Source: Pseudomonas sp. QS1027
GTDB lineage: Bacteria > Pseudomonadota > Gammaproteobacteria > Pseudomonadales > Pseudomonadaceae
DNA length: 64,000 bases
Assembly: GCF_002814235.1 (NCBI RefSeq)
Contig: NZ_PHSU01000007.1
Location: forward strand, 248,001 to 312,000
Direction: 5' to 3'
Made by a program: the position numbers and the translations under genes. Under the pieces are notes generated by a model that had not been told where the DNA came from, ran no database searches, and worked only from the letters and a program-made list of their open reading frames with translations. Below are positions 9,642 through 20,943 of the stretch, piece by piece (position 1 is the first letter of the stretch; the number at the start of each line of letters is the position of its first letter).

Positions 9642-10415
9642 TTAGAACGCCGGCAGGACCGCGCCCTTGTACTTCTCGAGGATGAAGGCTTTCACTTCAG
9701 GGCTGTGCAGCGCGGCGACCAGCTTCTGGATCGCGTCGGAATCCTTGTTGTCCGGACGGGCCACCAGGATGTTCACGTACGGCGAGTCGCTACCTTCGAT
9801 GATCAGCGCGTCCTTGGACGGATCCAGCTTGGCTTCCAGGGCGTAATTGGTGTTGATCAGGGCCAGGTCGACCTGGGTCAGCACGCGCGGCAGGGTGGCG
9901 GCTTCCAGTTCGCGGATCTTCAGGTCCTTGGTGTTCTCGACGATGTCTTTCGGCGTCGACAGGATGTTGGTGGCGTCCTTCAACTTGATCAGACCGGCTT
10001 TCTGCAGCAGCAACAGCGCGCGGCCGCCGTTGGTGGCGTCGTTCGGGATCACCACATTGGCGCCGCCCGGCAGGTCGGCGAGTTTCTTGTACTTGCTGGA
10101 GTAGGCGCCCAGCGGCTCCAGGTGCACGCCGGCCACGCTGACCAGATTGGTGCCCTTGGCCTTGTTGAACTCATCCAGGTACGGCTGGTGCTGGAAGAAG
10201 TTGGCGTCCAGGCGCTTTTCGGCGACTTGCACGTTCGGCTGCACGTAGTCGGTGAAGACCTTGACCTTCAGGTCCACGCCTTCTTTGGCCAGGACCGGTT
10301 TGACGAACTCGAGGATTTCCGCGTGGGGAACCGGCGAGGCGGCCACGGTCAGGGTTTCCGCGGCGTGGGCCGAGAAGGCGGCAACGGCGGCAAAGGCAGC
10401 AATCAGTTTTTTCAT
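9642..10415 (-). CDS. metQ: D-methionine ABC transporter substrate-binding protein (NlpA/MetQ family)
   Basis: A 257-aa periplasmic binding protein with signal peptide MKKLIAAFAAVAAFSAHA followed by AETLTVAASPVPHAEILEFV, the MetQ family opening. DYVQPN and FFQHQPYLDEFN are family segments. Unlike E. coli MetQ there is no lipobox cysteine at the cleavage site, so it looks like a soluble periplasmic form. It is the last gene of a metN-metI-metQ operon, 77 bp after metI. Confidence 0.92.
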   Translation of the reverse strand: MKKLIAAFAAVAAFSAHAAETLTVAASPVPHAEILEFVKPVLAKEGVDLKVKVFTDYVQPNVQVAEKRLDANFFQHQPYLDEFNKAKGTNLVSVAGVHLEPLGAYSSKYKKLADLPGGANVVIPNDATNGGRALLLLQKAGLIKLKDATNILSTPKDIVENTKDLKIRELEAATLPRVLTQVDLALINTNYALEAKLDPSKDALIIEGSDSPYVNILVARPDNKDSDAIQKLVAALHSPEVKAFILEKYKGAVLPAF

Positions 10416-10492
10416 CGAACGACTCCATGTGAGGGGCGCGGGTTCAGGCGCATGCCGGCCTCGGCCGGCTTATTCAGTTGTAAAAGCGAGAC

Positions 10493-11167
10493 TTACTTGC
10501 GGGAAAAGTGCACCACCAGCCGGTCGCCGATGGTCTGCAGCACCTGCACCAGGACGATCAGCATGATCACCGTGACCACCATGACATCGGTCTGGAAGCG
10601 CTGGTAACCATAGCGGATTGCCAGGTCGCCGAGGCCGCCGGCACCGACCACGCCGGCCATGGCGGTATAGCTCACCAGGGTAATCGCGGTCACGGTAATC
10701 GCCGCGAGAATACCCGGACGGGCTTCCGGCAACAGCGCATTCAGAATGATCTGGCGCGTGGTCGCGCCCATCGCCTGGGTGGCTTCGATAATGCCCCGGT
10801 CGACTTCGCGCAGCGCGGTTTCCACCAGCCGTGCGAAGAACGGCGCGGCGCCGATCACCAGCGGCGGAATAGCGCCGGCTACACCGAGGGAGGTGCCGGT
10901 GAGGAGCACGGTGAACGGAATCATCACGATCAGCAGGATGATGAATGGCAGGGAACGCACCACGTTCACCACGAAGGCCAGGATCGCGTAGGTAGCCTTC
11001 TGCTCCAGCAACTGGCGCGGGCTGCAGAGGAACAGCAGGATCCCCAGCGGCAGGCCCAGCAGGATGGTGAACACCAGCGAGGTGCCGAGCATCAGCATGG
11101 TGTCGCCGGTGGCTTCCCAGATATCCGCCCAGTCGACGTTGGCGAAGAAATTCAGAAACAGGTCCAT
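10493..11167 (-). CDS. metI: Methionine ABC transporter permease
   Basis: A 224-aa inner-membrane permease with about five helices. The EAA loop that docks on the ATPase is ATQAMGATTRQIILNALLPEA. The start codon shares one base with the metN stop, so translation is coupled. The partner genes on both sides make the methionine assignment firm by family and operon. Confidence 0.93.
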   Translation of the reverse strand: MDLFLNFFANVDWADIWEATGDTMLMLGTSLVFTILLGLPLGILLFLCSPRQLLEQKATYAILAFVVNVVRSLPFIILLIVMIPFTVLLTGTSLGVAGAIPPLVIGAAPFFARLVETALREVDRGIIEATQAMGATTRQIILNALLPEARPGILAAITVTAITLVSYTAMAGVVGAGGLGDLAIRYGYQRFQTDVMVVTVIMLIVLVQVLQTIGDRLVVHFSRK

Positions 11168-12174
11168 CAGCGCAGTACCTCCATATGGACATCGGCGGCG
11201 GTGAAGCGCGCGAAGGCGGCTTCCATGTCGCCGCCGGTGACGGCGAGCGTCAGTTGCCCATAGGGGGTGTCCTTGATGCGGTCGATGCGCCCGGCGAGGA
11301 TGCTGTAGTCCACGCCGGTTTCACGGGCGACCGTACCCAGCAGCGGCGCGTAGGTGGCGTCGCCCTGGAAGGTCAGACGCACGATACGACCCGGCACATG
11401 GGCGAAGTCGTCGCGCTGCTCGCTTTCGTCGATCTGCTCGTCCTCCTGGACGAAGCGGCGGGTGGTCGGATGCTTGGGGTGCAGGAACACCTCGGCCACC
11501 GGACCCTGCTCGACGATCACGCCGGCATCCATCACGCCGACCACATCGCAGACCCTGCGGATCACGTCCATTTCATGGGTGATCAGGACGATGGTCAGTT
11601 TCAGCTCGCGGTTGATCTCGGCCAGCAGTTGCAGGACCGACGCGGTGGTTTGCGGGTCGAGGGCGCTGGTGGCTTCGTCGCACAGCAGGATCTTCGGCTT
11701 GGTCGCCAGGGCACGGGCGATACCGACCCGCTGCTTCTGGCCGCCGGACAGCTGGGCCGGGTACTTCTTCGCGTGGTCGGACAGGCCGACGCGTTGCAGG
11801 AGTTCGGCGACGCGCTGGTCGATCTCGCGACGGGACAGCTCGCCGGCCAGGGTCAGCGGCAGCGCGACGTTGTCGGCCACGGTCTTGGAGGCCAGCAGGT
11901 TGAAGTGCTGGAAGATCATCCCGACCTGTTGGCGGAAACGCCGCAGGCCATTGGCGTCGAGCGCCGTGACTTCGTCGTCGTCGACAATGATCTGGCCGCC
12001 GCTGGGGGCTTCCAGGCGATTGATCAGACGCAGCAGGGTACTTTTTCCCGCACCGGAATGACCGATCAGGCCGAACACCTGGCCGTTTTCAACCCGCAGG
12101 TTGGTGGGGTGCAGGGCGGGAATATCCTTACCGGCGACCCGGTAGGTTTTATGGACGTTATGAAACTCGATCAC
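11167..12174 (-). CDS. metN: Methionine ABC transporter ATP-binding protein
   Basis: A 335-aa ABC ATPase with Walker [10 protein letters not shown], signature LSGGQKQR and Walker [13 protein letters not shown]. The C-terminal ~75 residues form the NIL domain ([19 protein letters not shown]), which in E. coli MetN binds methionine and inhibits transport. It is first in the metNIQ operon. No SAM riboswitch or clear MetJ-type box was recognised upstream. Confidence 0.95.
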   Translation of the reverse strand: MIEFHNVHKTYRVAGKDIPALHPTNLRVENGQVFGLIGHSGAGKSTLLRLINRLEAPSGGQIIVDDDEVTALDANGLRRFRQQVGMIFQHFNLLASKTVADNVALPLTLAGELSRREIDQRVAELLQRVGLSDHAKKYPAQLSGGQKQRVGIARALATKPKILLCDEATSALDPQTTASVLQLLAEINRELKLTIVLITHEMDVIRRVCDVVGVMDAGVIVEQGPVAEVFLHPKHPTTRRFVQEDEQIDESEQRDDFAHVPGRIVRLTFQGDATYAPLLGTVARETGVDYSILAGRIDRIKDTPYGQLTLAVTGGDMEAAFARFTAADVHMEVLR

Positions 12175-12653
12175 GTAGCGAACCTTGTGGGGCGCAATGG
12201 AAAAAGGTCAGCGGTTAGCCGGGCGGGCATTTTAGCCTGTCCGTATAGGTCGTCTTAGCATTTATTTCGCATTCTACCTTTAATTTGGGCATATCTCGAT
12301 CAGCGGCAGTCGTCGCGCCGAGCGCCGTCGAGTGGTGGTATAGCGCTCTGGCGGTACTGGCTGGCAGCCTCCTCATTAACGGGTTTACATCGATCGTAAT
12401 GTGTTGTGTAGGAAGCTTCTTTGATATGAAGTCCAGCGGCTTTTTGATAGGAGATGGATCCAACTCGGACGCTGGGAATTAATATTTTGAATCGGCTTTT
12501 TCCGAGACTTGTTATTTTTGTTCCAGTAGGCTTTTAACTAATCCGGCTCCCGAAGGATGTTGTTATCTTCGGGTGTTACAAGTTTCTTGATTGAGATTTG
12601 TGAATTGAGTGTTTAGCCGGAAAGCAATGGATGGCCTTAGTCGTTTTATTTGT
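12175..12653. other. AT-rich intergenic region before the toxin gene
   Basis: About 480 bases without a convincing gene. The first ~50 bases carry the metN leader. From about 12240 the base composition turns AT-rich and stays so into the toxin gene, unlike the flanking genes. A 7-bp hairpin (CCCGAAG at 12549-12555 with CTTCGGG at 12567-12573) is the only clear structure. A 65-codon frame at 12285-12482 was considered and rejected. Confidence 0.6.
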
Positions 12654-12683
12654 TTGACACGGAATTTCCGTGTTTCCGATAAG
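12654..12683 (+). promoter_or_regulatory. Predicted toxin promoter with a perfect 17-bp palindromic operator in the spacer
   Basis: TTGACA at 12654-12659 is a perfect -35 box. GATAAG at 12678-12683, 18 bp downstream, matches the -10 consensus at four of six positions. The spacer is almost filled by ACACGGAATTTCCGTGT at 12657-12673, two perfect 8-bp arms around one base. A protein bound there would block RNA polymerase, so repression is expected. The regulator is unknown and no regulator gene is adjacent. Confidence 0.6.
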
Positions 12684-12711
12684 TTTGGAAACAATAAATA
12701 AGGTGATCGCA

Positions 12712-14691
12712 TTGAAACCACTCAAGACCATGGTAATGGGTTTGCTCGCCCTGTCGATTCATAATGTCGCAGCCGCCAGTCATAGTTCGACGGACTCGTC
12801 GGGCGCCCAGAATATTATTGCCTCTCAAAAATTGCTGATGTTCGGCCCTCCGTCTGCACAAGTGCTTCCACAGACTTTTGCCGCCTGGTCACGCCTGATG
12901 GCAGATGCCCTGGGGCCCGAGGAGATAGAGCGGCAACGAACCAATATTGCGTTGGCTTATCTGGATATCGCGGCCGTTGCACAGGATGAGAATGCCCAGG
13001 CCAAGGTCGGCCAGCTGTTTGCCGAGCAGATACCCGTTTTGCTGAAAATGGACAGTGAGAATACCGAGTTGAAGAGCCAGGTCGCTTCTTTGTTTGGTAT
13101 TGCCGGTTCCTCGCGGTATACGTTGTTTTACCGAAAAAACAACGCCCAGATAGAAGTCCAGGATTTCGATGATTTGAGTTCGCCGGAACAGGTTGCCGCA
13201 CTCGAAGAGCAGCTGCTGAAGTGGCAGTCCGGACAAGATGGACATGCAGCCACTGAGGCGGAAGAAGGCGTCGCAATATTACAAGGGCCGGCTGAACACC
13301 CACCTGCCGGTGCTCCGGCGCAAGTAAGTTCTTCGGATTTTACGGCGGTGCCGAGCCTGACATTCAACTTGTCTAAAACGGGCCCGAGGGGTGAAGTCTC
13401 GACATTAGCCAATATCGAGATCATCAGAAGTGCCCTGCGTGCTCAGGACAAGAAATTCATTATTATCAAGGGGCATCCGACGACGATTAAATCGGCGAGA
13501 AATGGCATTGTCACCCCGATACCCGGCGTCAGGAATCTCTGGGCCTCCTATCTGCCCCAGACGTACCGGGTGAGTCATGTGGTCGAGGCTGCCGGTGCCG
13601 GTCCGGGCCTGGTGAAATTTGCTCCCCCGAGTGATGGCCGAACGGAGTTCAGTTACAGCGAGACACAGACCCGTGGATTCACCATCGGTGGTTCGGTAGG
13701 TGCCGAGTTCGGGCCAGGAGCATCGGATAAGGCCACCTACGTGGCCAAATCCCCTTTCAGCCTGGGTGCCAGTTATGAGCACACCAATAGCAAAACCCTG
13801 GCGACCAGCTTCAAGGACTACTCGTTGTTGGCCTCGTCAAATAACCGGGGCGCGCTTTGGGAGGCCCCCATTGCCCCGCGTCTCAGAAGTGCGCTGATTG
13901 ACAGGGTCACCGCGAACGGGCCGATTCTGACCGAGAGCCGCATGACGCCGATGATGCGCCAGGCCAGTCTGGAAACCTACAGTGTCTGGGAGTTGCCGGG
14001 CAGCTACAGCGGCAATGCAAACGTGATAGTCGGGGCTGGCTATGACCTTCAGTTGGACGAATGGTGGCGGGATCGGACCCAGATCAGGAAGCGCAGCGAG
14101 TTGATCAACTATGGGCATAACAGTGAATTTGTCCTGGATTTATCGAGCCCTTACCTGACGCGGGAGATGTCGGTGCTCATCCGCTCCCAGGACGGTGCCG
14201 GAAGATGCCTGGTCGAGTCGGGGAGCACGGTGACGCTTGCCGCGTGTAATGCCCAGCAAAAAAGCCATCTATGGGGACTCGATTCGGAAAGTCGTTATGT
14301 AAACCGGGAGTCCGGAAAATGCCTCTCGTTGCAGGAGCGCTCCGGTGCGCTGTCGACTGAAACCTGCCGTATCGACAATCGCCAACAATGGGAGTGGCGT
14401 GCCGACAGGATTCATTCGCTCTATAACCTGGACTGGCGACTGTTTGTCCAGGGGGCGCGGCCCTCGGCAAAGCCGGACGGCTCGATGGCTTTCGACGATG
14501 TGCCGGTCAATGCCTTCAACCGCTTCAATATCCCTTGGGCCAGTTATCCCGGGGCGCCTTCGGCGGGCGATGTCATGCCCAACGAAAATGGTGTTTCACC
14601 GCAGATCAGCCCGGACTGGGTCGCGACCTACAGAAACCCTGTCGATGCCCGTCAGCGGTGGCGTATTGAAATACTTCGGGATGGGCTGTAA
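12712..14691 (+). CDS. Secreted leukocidin/hemolysin-family pore-forming toxin with ricin-type lectin domain
   Basis: Predicted 659-aa exported beta-barrel toxin. Residues 1-22 form a signal peptide ending VAAA. About 23-185 is a helical N-terminal region that may act as a pro-domain, followed by a Pro/Ala linker (about 190-205). About 215-480 resembles the leukocidin/Vibrio cholerae cytolysin core: WASYLPQTYRV, the stem-like stretch EFSYSETQTRGFTIGGSVG and a second amphipathic strand SLGASYEHTNSKT. About 490-655 is a beta-trefoil lectin with paired cysteines (GRCLVESGS, GKCLSLQERSG) and QxW-like elements (QQWEW, QRWRIE). TTG at 12712 is chosen because AAGGTGA precedes it and it gives a clean signal peptide. 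Composition is AT-richer than its neighbours, suggesting transfer. The family call rests on motif resemblance, not alignment. Confidence 0.75.
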   Translation: MKPLKTMVMGLLALSIHNVAAASHSSTDSSGAQNIIASQKLLMFGPPSAQVLPQTFAAWSRLMADALGPEEIERQRTNIALAYLDIAAVAQDENAQAKVGQLFAEQIPVLLKMDSENTELKSQVASLFGIAGSSRYTLFYRKNNAQIEVQDFDDLSSPEQVAALEEQLLKWQSGQDGHAATEAEEGVAILQGPAEHPPAGAPAQVSSSDFTAVPSLTFNLSKTGPRGEVSTLANIEIIRSALRAQDKKFIIIKGHPTTIKSARNGIVTPIPGVRNLWASYLPQTYRVSHVVEAAGAGPGLVKFAPPSDGRTEFSYSETQTRGFTIGGSVGAEFGPGASDKATYVAKSPFSLGASYEHTNSKTLATSFKDYSLLASSNNRGALWEAPIAPRLRSALIDRVTANGPILTESRMTPMMRQASLETYSVWELPGSYSGNANVIVGAGYDLQLDEWWRDRTQIRKRSELINYGHNSEFVLDLSSPYLTREMSVLIRSQDGAGRCLVESGSTVTLAACNAQQKSHLWGLDSESRYVNRESGKCLSLQERSGALSTETCRIDNRQQWEWRADRIHSLYNLDWRLFVQGARPSAKPDGSMAFDDVPVNAFNRFNIPWASYPGAPSAGDVMPNENGVSPQISPDWVATYRNPVDARQRWRIEILRDGL

Positions 14692-14712
14692 TCGCTTGGC
14701 CTGATGGAGCAG

Positions 14713-14746
14713 GGGTACCGAGCAGGATGAAGCTTGCGCGGTACCC
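14713..14746. terminator. Inverted repeat after the toxin gene
   Basis: GGGTACCG at 14713-14720 pairs perfectly with CGGTACCC at 14739-14746 around an 18-base loop, 22 bp after the toxin stop. There is no T-run directly after it, but an A-rich stretch follows on the plus strand. It could be a weak or factor-assisted terminator separating the toxin from the catalase gene. Confidence 0.4.
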
Positions 14747-14877
14747 GCCTCGGCCAGAAAAAAGGAACGGTGAGCCTCCTCCGTCAGTCACTAATCAGGC
14801 AACTCGAATCCCGTCCCCCGGGAATTTTGCCCCCCAGCCCAGGATTGCCGGGCACTGCAAACGAGGAGTCTTACCTG

Positions 14878-17016
<2,139 letters not shown>

Positions 17017-17037
17017 GGGCGTCGGCGTCAGTCAGAT

Positions 17038-17134
17038 CGCTATCGTCAGCAAGCTGGTTCCTACAGTTTGGGGTTCGACCACGGATCGGTGGAACCGCAC
17101 AGAACCTGTAGGGGCCGGCTTGCCGGCGATGGCG
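17038..17134. repeat. REP pair (REPIN-like) after katE
   Basis: Two inverted copies of the local REP type, 17038-17066 and 17106-17134, face each other across about 39 bp. They share the core ending in CTACAG and are imperfect copies of one another. The pair lies in the gap between katE and the convergent lipoprotein gene, the usual place for these elements. Confidence 0.75.
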
Positions 17135-17137
17135 GCG

Positions 17138-17854
17138 TTACGGCTTGCGCGGGGTCAGGACTACCTGGGCCTGTACCTGCCGGTCGATCTGCTTGTCGAT
17201 CTTCAGCTCGAAGCCTGAATCAAGCTTCTTCACGCGTTTTTCCAGCAGGGTCGCCAGCCACGGGTAATCCTGGGTGCGCGGCACCTGGAAGGTCACCGTG
17301 CACTGGTAATTCACCACGTCCGCCGCCAGTGCATCCATCTGCTTGCGCAGTTGCGCGACGTCCTGGATGTTCAGGGCAATGGTGCTGCTTTCGGCACTCG
17401 GGTCGATCACGCGTGCTGCCGGCTTGGCTTCGGCAGCCTTGAGCGCGGCCTCGGCCTTTTCCAGCTCGGCCTTGCGCGCCTGGGCAATCGCGCCGTTGAC
17501 CCCACCGGTCAGCGCGGGGGCCTTGGGCATCAGCGCCCGGGCACGGCTCAGGGCCGTGGCGGCGGCGTTGACGTCGCCTTTTTGCAGCACGATCTGGCTG
17601 CGTTGCAGATAGGCTTCGGCCAGCTGCCGCTGGTAGGTCACCCACTGGGGATCGTCCGGCGACTGCGTCTGCAAGGCACCCAATTGATCCTCGGCAGTGG
17701 CCAGTTCATTGCTGTTGATGCTCTGCTCCAGCGCGGCAATGGCCGCGACCCTGGCGTCGGGCACCGAGGTGTCCACCGGCGGGGTGCTCTGGCAGGCCCC
17801 CAGCAGCAGGGAAAATGCGACAAGGAGCAGATAACGGGAGGCGAACGGCTTCAT
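17138..17854 (-). CDS. Lipoprotein with TPR-like helical region (PA5502-like)
   Basis: A 238-aa predicted lipoprotein: the signal ends in LLLGAC, giving Cys21. The body is Ala/Gln/Leu-rich helices (about 35-150) resembling tetratricopeptide repeats, then a short domain with a single cysteine (NYQCTVTFQVPR). Function is unknown. It sits downstream of znuB on the same strand with a 37-bp gap, and in PAO1 the corresponding gene (PA5502) also borders znuB. Transcription with the zinc genes is therefore plausible, but no zinc-binding motif is visible. Confidence 0.8.
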   Translation of the reverse strand: MKPFASRYLLLVAFSLLLGACQSTPPVDTSVPDARVAAIAALEQSINSNELATAEDQLGALQTQSPDDPQWVTYQRQLAEAYLQRSQIVLQKGDVNAAATALSRARALMPKAPALTGGVNGAIAQARKAELEKAEAALKAAEAKPAARVIDPSAESSTIALNIQDVAQLRKQMDALAADVVNYQCTVTFQVPRTQDYPWLATLLEKRVKKLDSGFELKIDKQIDRQVQAQVVLTPRKP

Positions 17855-17891
17855 TCCTGCGACTCTCTAATTGCGCAAAAAACGAGCAAGT

Positions 17892-18680
17892 CTACACCCC
17901 TCTGCGTGGCAGGACAAAACTCAGCAGAAACAGGCCGGCAGCCGTGACCACGATGGACGGCCCCGCGGGGGTGTCCTTGAACCAGGACAACGCCAGGCCA
18001 CCGCACACCGCGAGCATGCCGAGCAGGCTGGCACCCAGGGCCATCTGCTCCGGCGAACGGGCGTGGCGCTGGGCGGCGGCGGCCGGGATGATCAGCAACG
18101 AGGTGATCAGCAGCACGCCGACGATCTTCATCGCCACCGCGATCACCACGGCGATCAGCAGCATCAACGCCATGCGCAGCGACGCCACCGGCAAGCCTTC
18201 GACAGTGGCCAGCTCTTCATGCACGGTGATCGCCAGCAGCGGCCGCCAGAGGCTGATCAACAACACCAGCACCGCCGCGCTGCCACCGAGGATCCAGTAC
18301 AGGTCGGTGGTGCTGATGGCCAGCAGGTCACCGAACAGGTAACCCATCAGGTCGATCCGCACTTCATGCATGAAGCTTAGTACCACCAGGCCGAGGGACA
18401 AGGTGCTCGGCGCGAGAATTCCCAGCAGGGTGTCGGAGGCCAGGGGCTGGCGTTGTTGCAGGGTCACCAGCAGCACCGCCAGCAGCAGGCAGCCGACGGT
18501 CACCGCCAGGGTCGGGCTGACGTCCAGCAGAAAACCCAGGGCCACGCCGAGCAGGGCCGCGTGGGACAGGGTATCGCCGAAATAGGCCATGCGTCGCCAG
18601 ACCACGAACGAACCCAGCGGGCCCGCCACCAGGGCCAGGGCCAGGCCTGCGAGCAGGGCGTAGAGCAGAAAATCAGCCAT
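17892..18680 (-). CDS. znuB: Zinc ABC transporter permease
   Basis: Inner-membrane channel subunit, 262 aa, with about eight helices and the family segment [26 protein letters not shown] at 18680 is chosen as start because it lies at the edge of the first helix; the start overlaps the end of znuC by 8 bp. It works with ZnuC and the ZnuA binding protein in high-affinity zinc import. Confidence 0.94.
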   Translation of the reverse strand: MADFLLYALLAGLALALVAGPLGSFVVWRRMAYFGDTLSHAALLGVALGFLLDVSPTLAVTVGCLLLAVLLVTLQQRQPLASDTLLGILAPSTLSLGLVVLSFMHEVRIDLMGYLFGDLLAISTTDLYWILGGSAAVLVLLISLWRPLLAITVHEELATVEGLPVASLRMALMLLIAVVIAVAMKIVGVLLITSLLIIPAAAAQRHARSPEQMALGASLLGMLAVCGGLALSWFKDTPAGPSIVVTAAGLFLLSFVLPRRGV

Positions 18681-19461
18681 GCTTGCAGCTTTCTCCATGA
18701 ACGTGGGTATGGGCCGCGCCGGCCTCTTCGCTGACCACGGCGCCATGCAGGTCGTGGGCGTGGTCATGGTGGTGGTGATAGATCGCCAGGCTCTGGGCGT
18801 TCTGCCCGAACAGCTCGACGAAGGCCGGGTCGCCACTGACCTGCTCGGGATGGCCGGAGCAGCAGACATGGTGGTTGAGGCAGACCACCTGGTCGGTGGT
18901 GCTCATCACCAGGTGCAGGTCGTGGGAGACCATCAGCACGCCGCAGCCGTGGCGGTCGCGCAGACGGGTGATCAGGCTGTAGAGCTCGGCCTGGCCGGCG
19001 ACATCGACCCCTTGCACGGGCTCATCGAGCACCAGCAGTTGCGGTTCGCGCAGCAGTGCCCGGGCCAGCAGCACCCGCTGCATTTCGCCGCCGGAGATGC
19101 TTTGTACCGGGCTGTCGATCACCTGTTCGGCACCGACTTCGCCCAGGGCCGCCATGGCCCGAGCGCGGTCGACGCCGGGTACCAGGCGCAGGAAGCGCAG
19201 CACCGAGAGCGGCAGGGTCGGGTCGACGTGGAGTTTCTGCGGCATGTAGCCGACCCGCAGCTTCGGCTTGCGCCAGACCGTCCCGCGATCCGGCTTGAGC
19301 AGGCCGAGCACAGCGCGCACCAGGGTGGTCTTGCCGGCGCCGTTGGGGCCGATCAGGGTGACGATCTGCCCGGGCTCGACGCTCAGGTGGATATTGTCGA
19401 GCACGTTCTGCCCGGCAAAGGTCACGCCCACCTGCTCGAGGCGAATCAGCGCAGTGCTCAT
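18673..19461 (-). CDS. znuC: Zinc ABC transporter ATP-binding protein
   Basis: A 262-aa ABC ATPase with Walker [10 protein letters not shown], signature SGGEMQR and Walker [13 protein letters not shown]. The C-terminal tail is His-rich ([12 protein letters not shown]), common in ZnuC and consistent with zinc binding. It starts where the zur gene ends (one base shared) and overlaps znuB, so zur-znuC-znuB form one transcript. Confidence 0.95.
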   Translation of the reverse strand: MSTALIRLEQVGVTFAGQNVLDNIHLSVEPGQIVTLIGPNGAGKTTLVRAVLGLLKPDRGTVWRKPKLRVGYMPQKLHVDPTLPLSVLRFLRLVPGVDRARAMAALGEVGAEQVIDSPVQSISGGEMQRVLLARALLREPQLLVLDEPVQGVDVAGQAELYSLITRLRDRHGCGVLMVSHDLHLVMSTTDQVVCLNHHVCCSGHPEQVSGDPAFVELFGQNAQSLAIYHHHHDHAHDLHGAVVSEEAGAAHTHVHGESCKHG

Positions 19462-19943
19462 CAGGCCCCCTGGCAACCCGAGCAGAGCCCGATCACTTCG
19501 ACGGTCTGGGCCTCGACGGCAAAGCCGACATCCCGGGCACTGCCGATAATGGCGTCGCTGATGGACTTCTGTTCCAGCTCGATGGCGGCGTGGCACTGGC
19601 GGCAGATCAGGAACTGGCCCTGGTGCGCATGTTCCGGATGGTTGCAGCCGACAAAGGCGTTGAGCGAGGCGATGCGATGGACCAGGCCGTTGTCCAGCAG
19701 GAAGTCCAGGGCGCGGTAGACGGTCGGCGGCGCGGCGCGGCGGCCGTCCTGCTCGCTCAGTACGGCGAGGATGTCATAGGCGCCCAGCGGCTTGTGGCTC
19801 TGCCAGACCAGTTCGAGCACCCGCCGCCGCAGGGCGGTCAGGCGCAGGCCCTGGCGTGCGCACAGGGCATCGGCGTCGGACAGCGCGCTGTGCACGCAAT
19901 GAGAGTGATCATGGGGACGACTGGCGAGAGGGGTTTTGGGCAT
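19461..19943 (-). CDS. zur: Zinc uptake regulator Zur (Fur family)
   Basis: A 160-aa Fur-family repressor. It has a winged helix ([23 protein letters not shown], then [17 protein letters not shown]), a central metal site including [10 protein letters not shown], and a structural zinc site with CRQC and CSGC. PAO1's counterpart is np20/zur. It heads the znuC-znuB transcript and is divergent from znuA, the standard arrangement for zinc-repressed import. Confidence 0.94.
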   Translation of the reverse strand: MPKTPLASRPHDHSHCVHSALSDADALCARQGLRLTALRRRVLELVWQSHKPLGAYDILAVLSEQDGRRAAPPTVYRALDFLLDNGLVHRIASLNAFVGCNHPEHAHQGQFLICRQCHAAIELEQKSISDAIIGSARDVGFAVEAQTVEVIGLCSGCQGA

Positions 19944-19969
19944 GAGCGGCGACGGCGTTTGTGAGAGAC

Positions 19970-19982
19970 GTTATTATGTTAC
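19970..19982. promoter_or_regulatory. Candidate Zur box between zur and znuA
   Basis: GTTATTATGTTAC resembles the core of gamma-proteobacterial Zur sites (GTTATA-type half sites) though the dyad is imperfect. It lies in the only 66-bp gap between the divergent zur and znuA starts, so one bound dimer could control both directions. The motif match is partial. Confidence 0.45.
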
Positions 19983-20009
19983 CTGTTCCTGCCACCTTGA
20001 GTGTTCATC

Positions 20010-20930
20010 GTGCCCCGTCTTTTTGCCTTTTTTGTCGCTATCAGTGCCAGTTTGTTGGTGATTTCCCCGGTTCAGGCGCAAGTCAGCGTCCTGACCAGCA
20101 TCAAGCCCCTGCAGTTGATTGCCGCCGCCGTGCAGGAAGGTGTCGATACCCCTGAAGTGCTGCTGCCACCGGGCGCTTCGCCGCACAACTACGCGTTGCG
20201 GCCATCCGATGTGCGCAAGGTGCAGTCGGTGGACCTGCTCTACTGGATCGGCCCGGACATGGAAAGCTTCCTGCCGCGCGTGCTCAAGGGCCGCAGCCTG
20301 CCGACCGTGGCGGTGGAGGGCTTGCCGGGGATGAAGCTGCGTCGGTTTGCCGAAGATAGCCACTCTCATGCCGAAGATGCCGACGAACATGACCATGATC
20401 ATCGTCCGGGCACGCTGGATGCGCACCTGTGGCTATCGACGGTGAATGCCCGGGTGATTGCCGCGCGCATGGCTGCGGACCTGAGTGCGGCCGATCCGGC
20501 CAATGCTGAGCGCTATCAGAGCAATGTGCAGGCTTTCGATGCGCGGCTCGATGCCCTGGATGCGCGGTTGAAGGCGCGTCTGGCGGGCGTGGTGGGCAAG
20601 CCGTACTTTGTCTTCCATGAGGCCTTCGATTACTTCGAGGATGCCTATGGGCTCAAGCACACCGGCGTGTTCAGCGTGGCCGCCGAAGTGCAGCCGGGCG
20701 CCCAGCACGTGGCGGCGATGCGCACGCGTTTGCAGGAAGTGGGCAAGACCTGTGTGTTCAGCGAACCGCCGTTGCGGCCACGGCTGGCGGAAACCCTGGT
20801 GAGTGGCTTGCCGGTGAAGCTGGCCGAGCTGGATGGCCTGGGTGGCTACACGCCGGCGACGGCCCATGGCTATGAGCAGGTGCTGGAGAAGCTGGGTAAT
20901 GATCTGGCGGAGTGCCTGGAGCATCTGTAA
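20010..20930 (+). CDS. znuA: Zinc ABC transporter substrate-binding protein
   Basis: A 306-aa periplasmic zinc-binding protein. The signal peptide is MPRLFAFFVAISASLLVISPVQA-like, followed by VSVLTSIKPLQLIAAAV. The His/Asp-rich loop HSHAEDADEHDHDH is typical of ZnuA. Ligand histidines are in GASPHNYALRPSD, LDAHLWLS and FHEAFDYF. GTG at 20010 is preferred because TTGAG stands 8 bases before it; another GTG at 20001 is possible. It is divergent from zur. Confidence 0.93.
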   Translation: MPRLFAFFVAISASLLVISPVQAQVSVLTSIKPLQLIAAAVQEGVDTPEVLLPPGASPHNYALRPSDVRKVQSVDLLYWIGPDMESFLPRVLKGRSLPTVAVEGLPGMKLRRFAEDSHSHAEDADEHDHDHRPGTLDAHLWLSTVNARVIAARMAADLSAADPANAERYQSNVQAFDARLDALDARLKARLAGVVGKPYFVFHEAFDYFEDAYGLKHTGVFSVAAEVQPGAQHVAAMRTRLQEVGKTCVFSEPPLRPRLAETLVSGLPVKLAELDGLGGYTPATAHGYEQVLEKLGNDLAECLEHL

Positions 20931-20943
20931 GGCTTAAGGGCCT

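Noticed and set aside
12285..12482. 65-codon frame in the AT-rich gap before the toxin
   Set aside because: No ribosome site, no recognisable family, and the hydrophobic stretch alone is weak evidence. A small membrane peptide cannot be excluded but is not supported.
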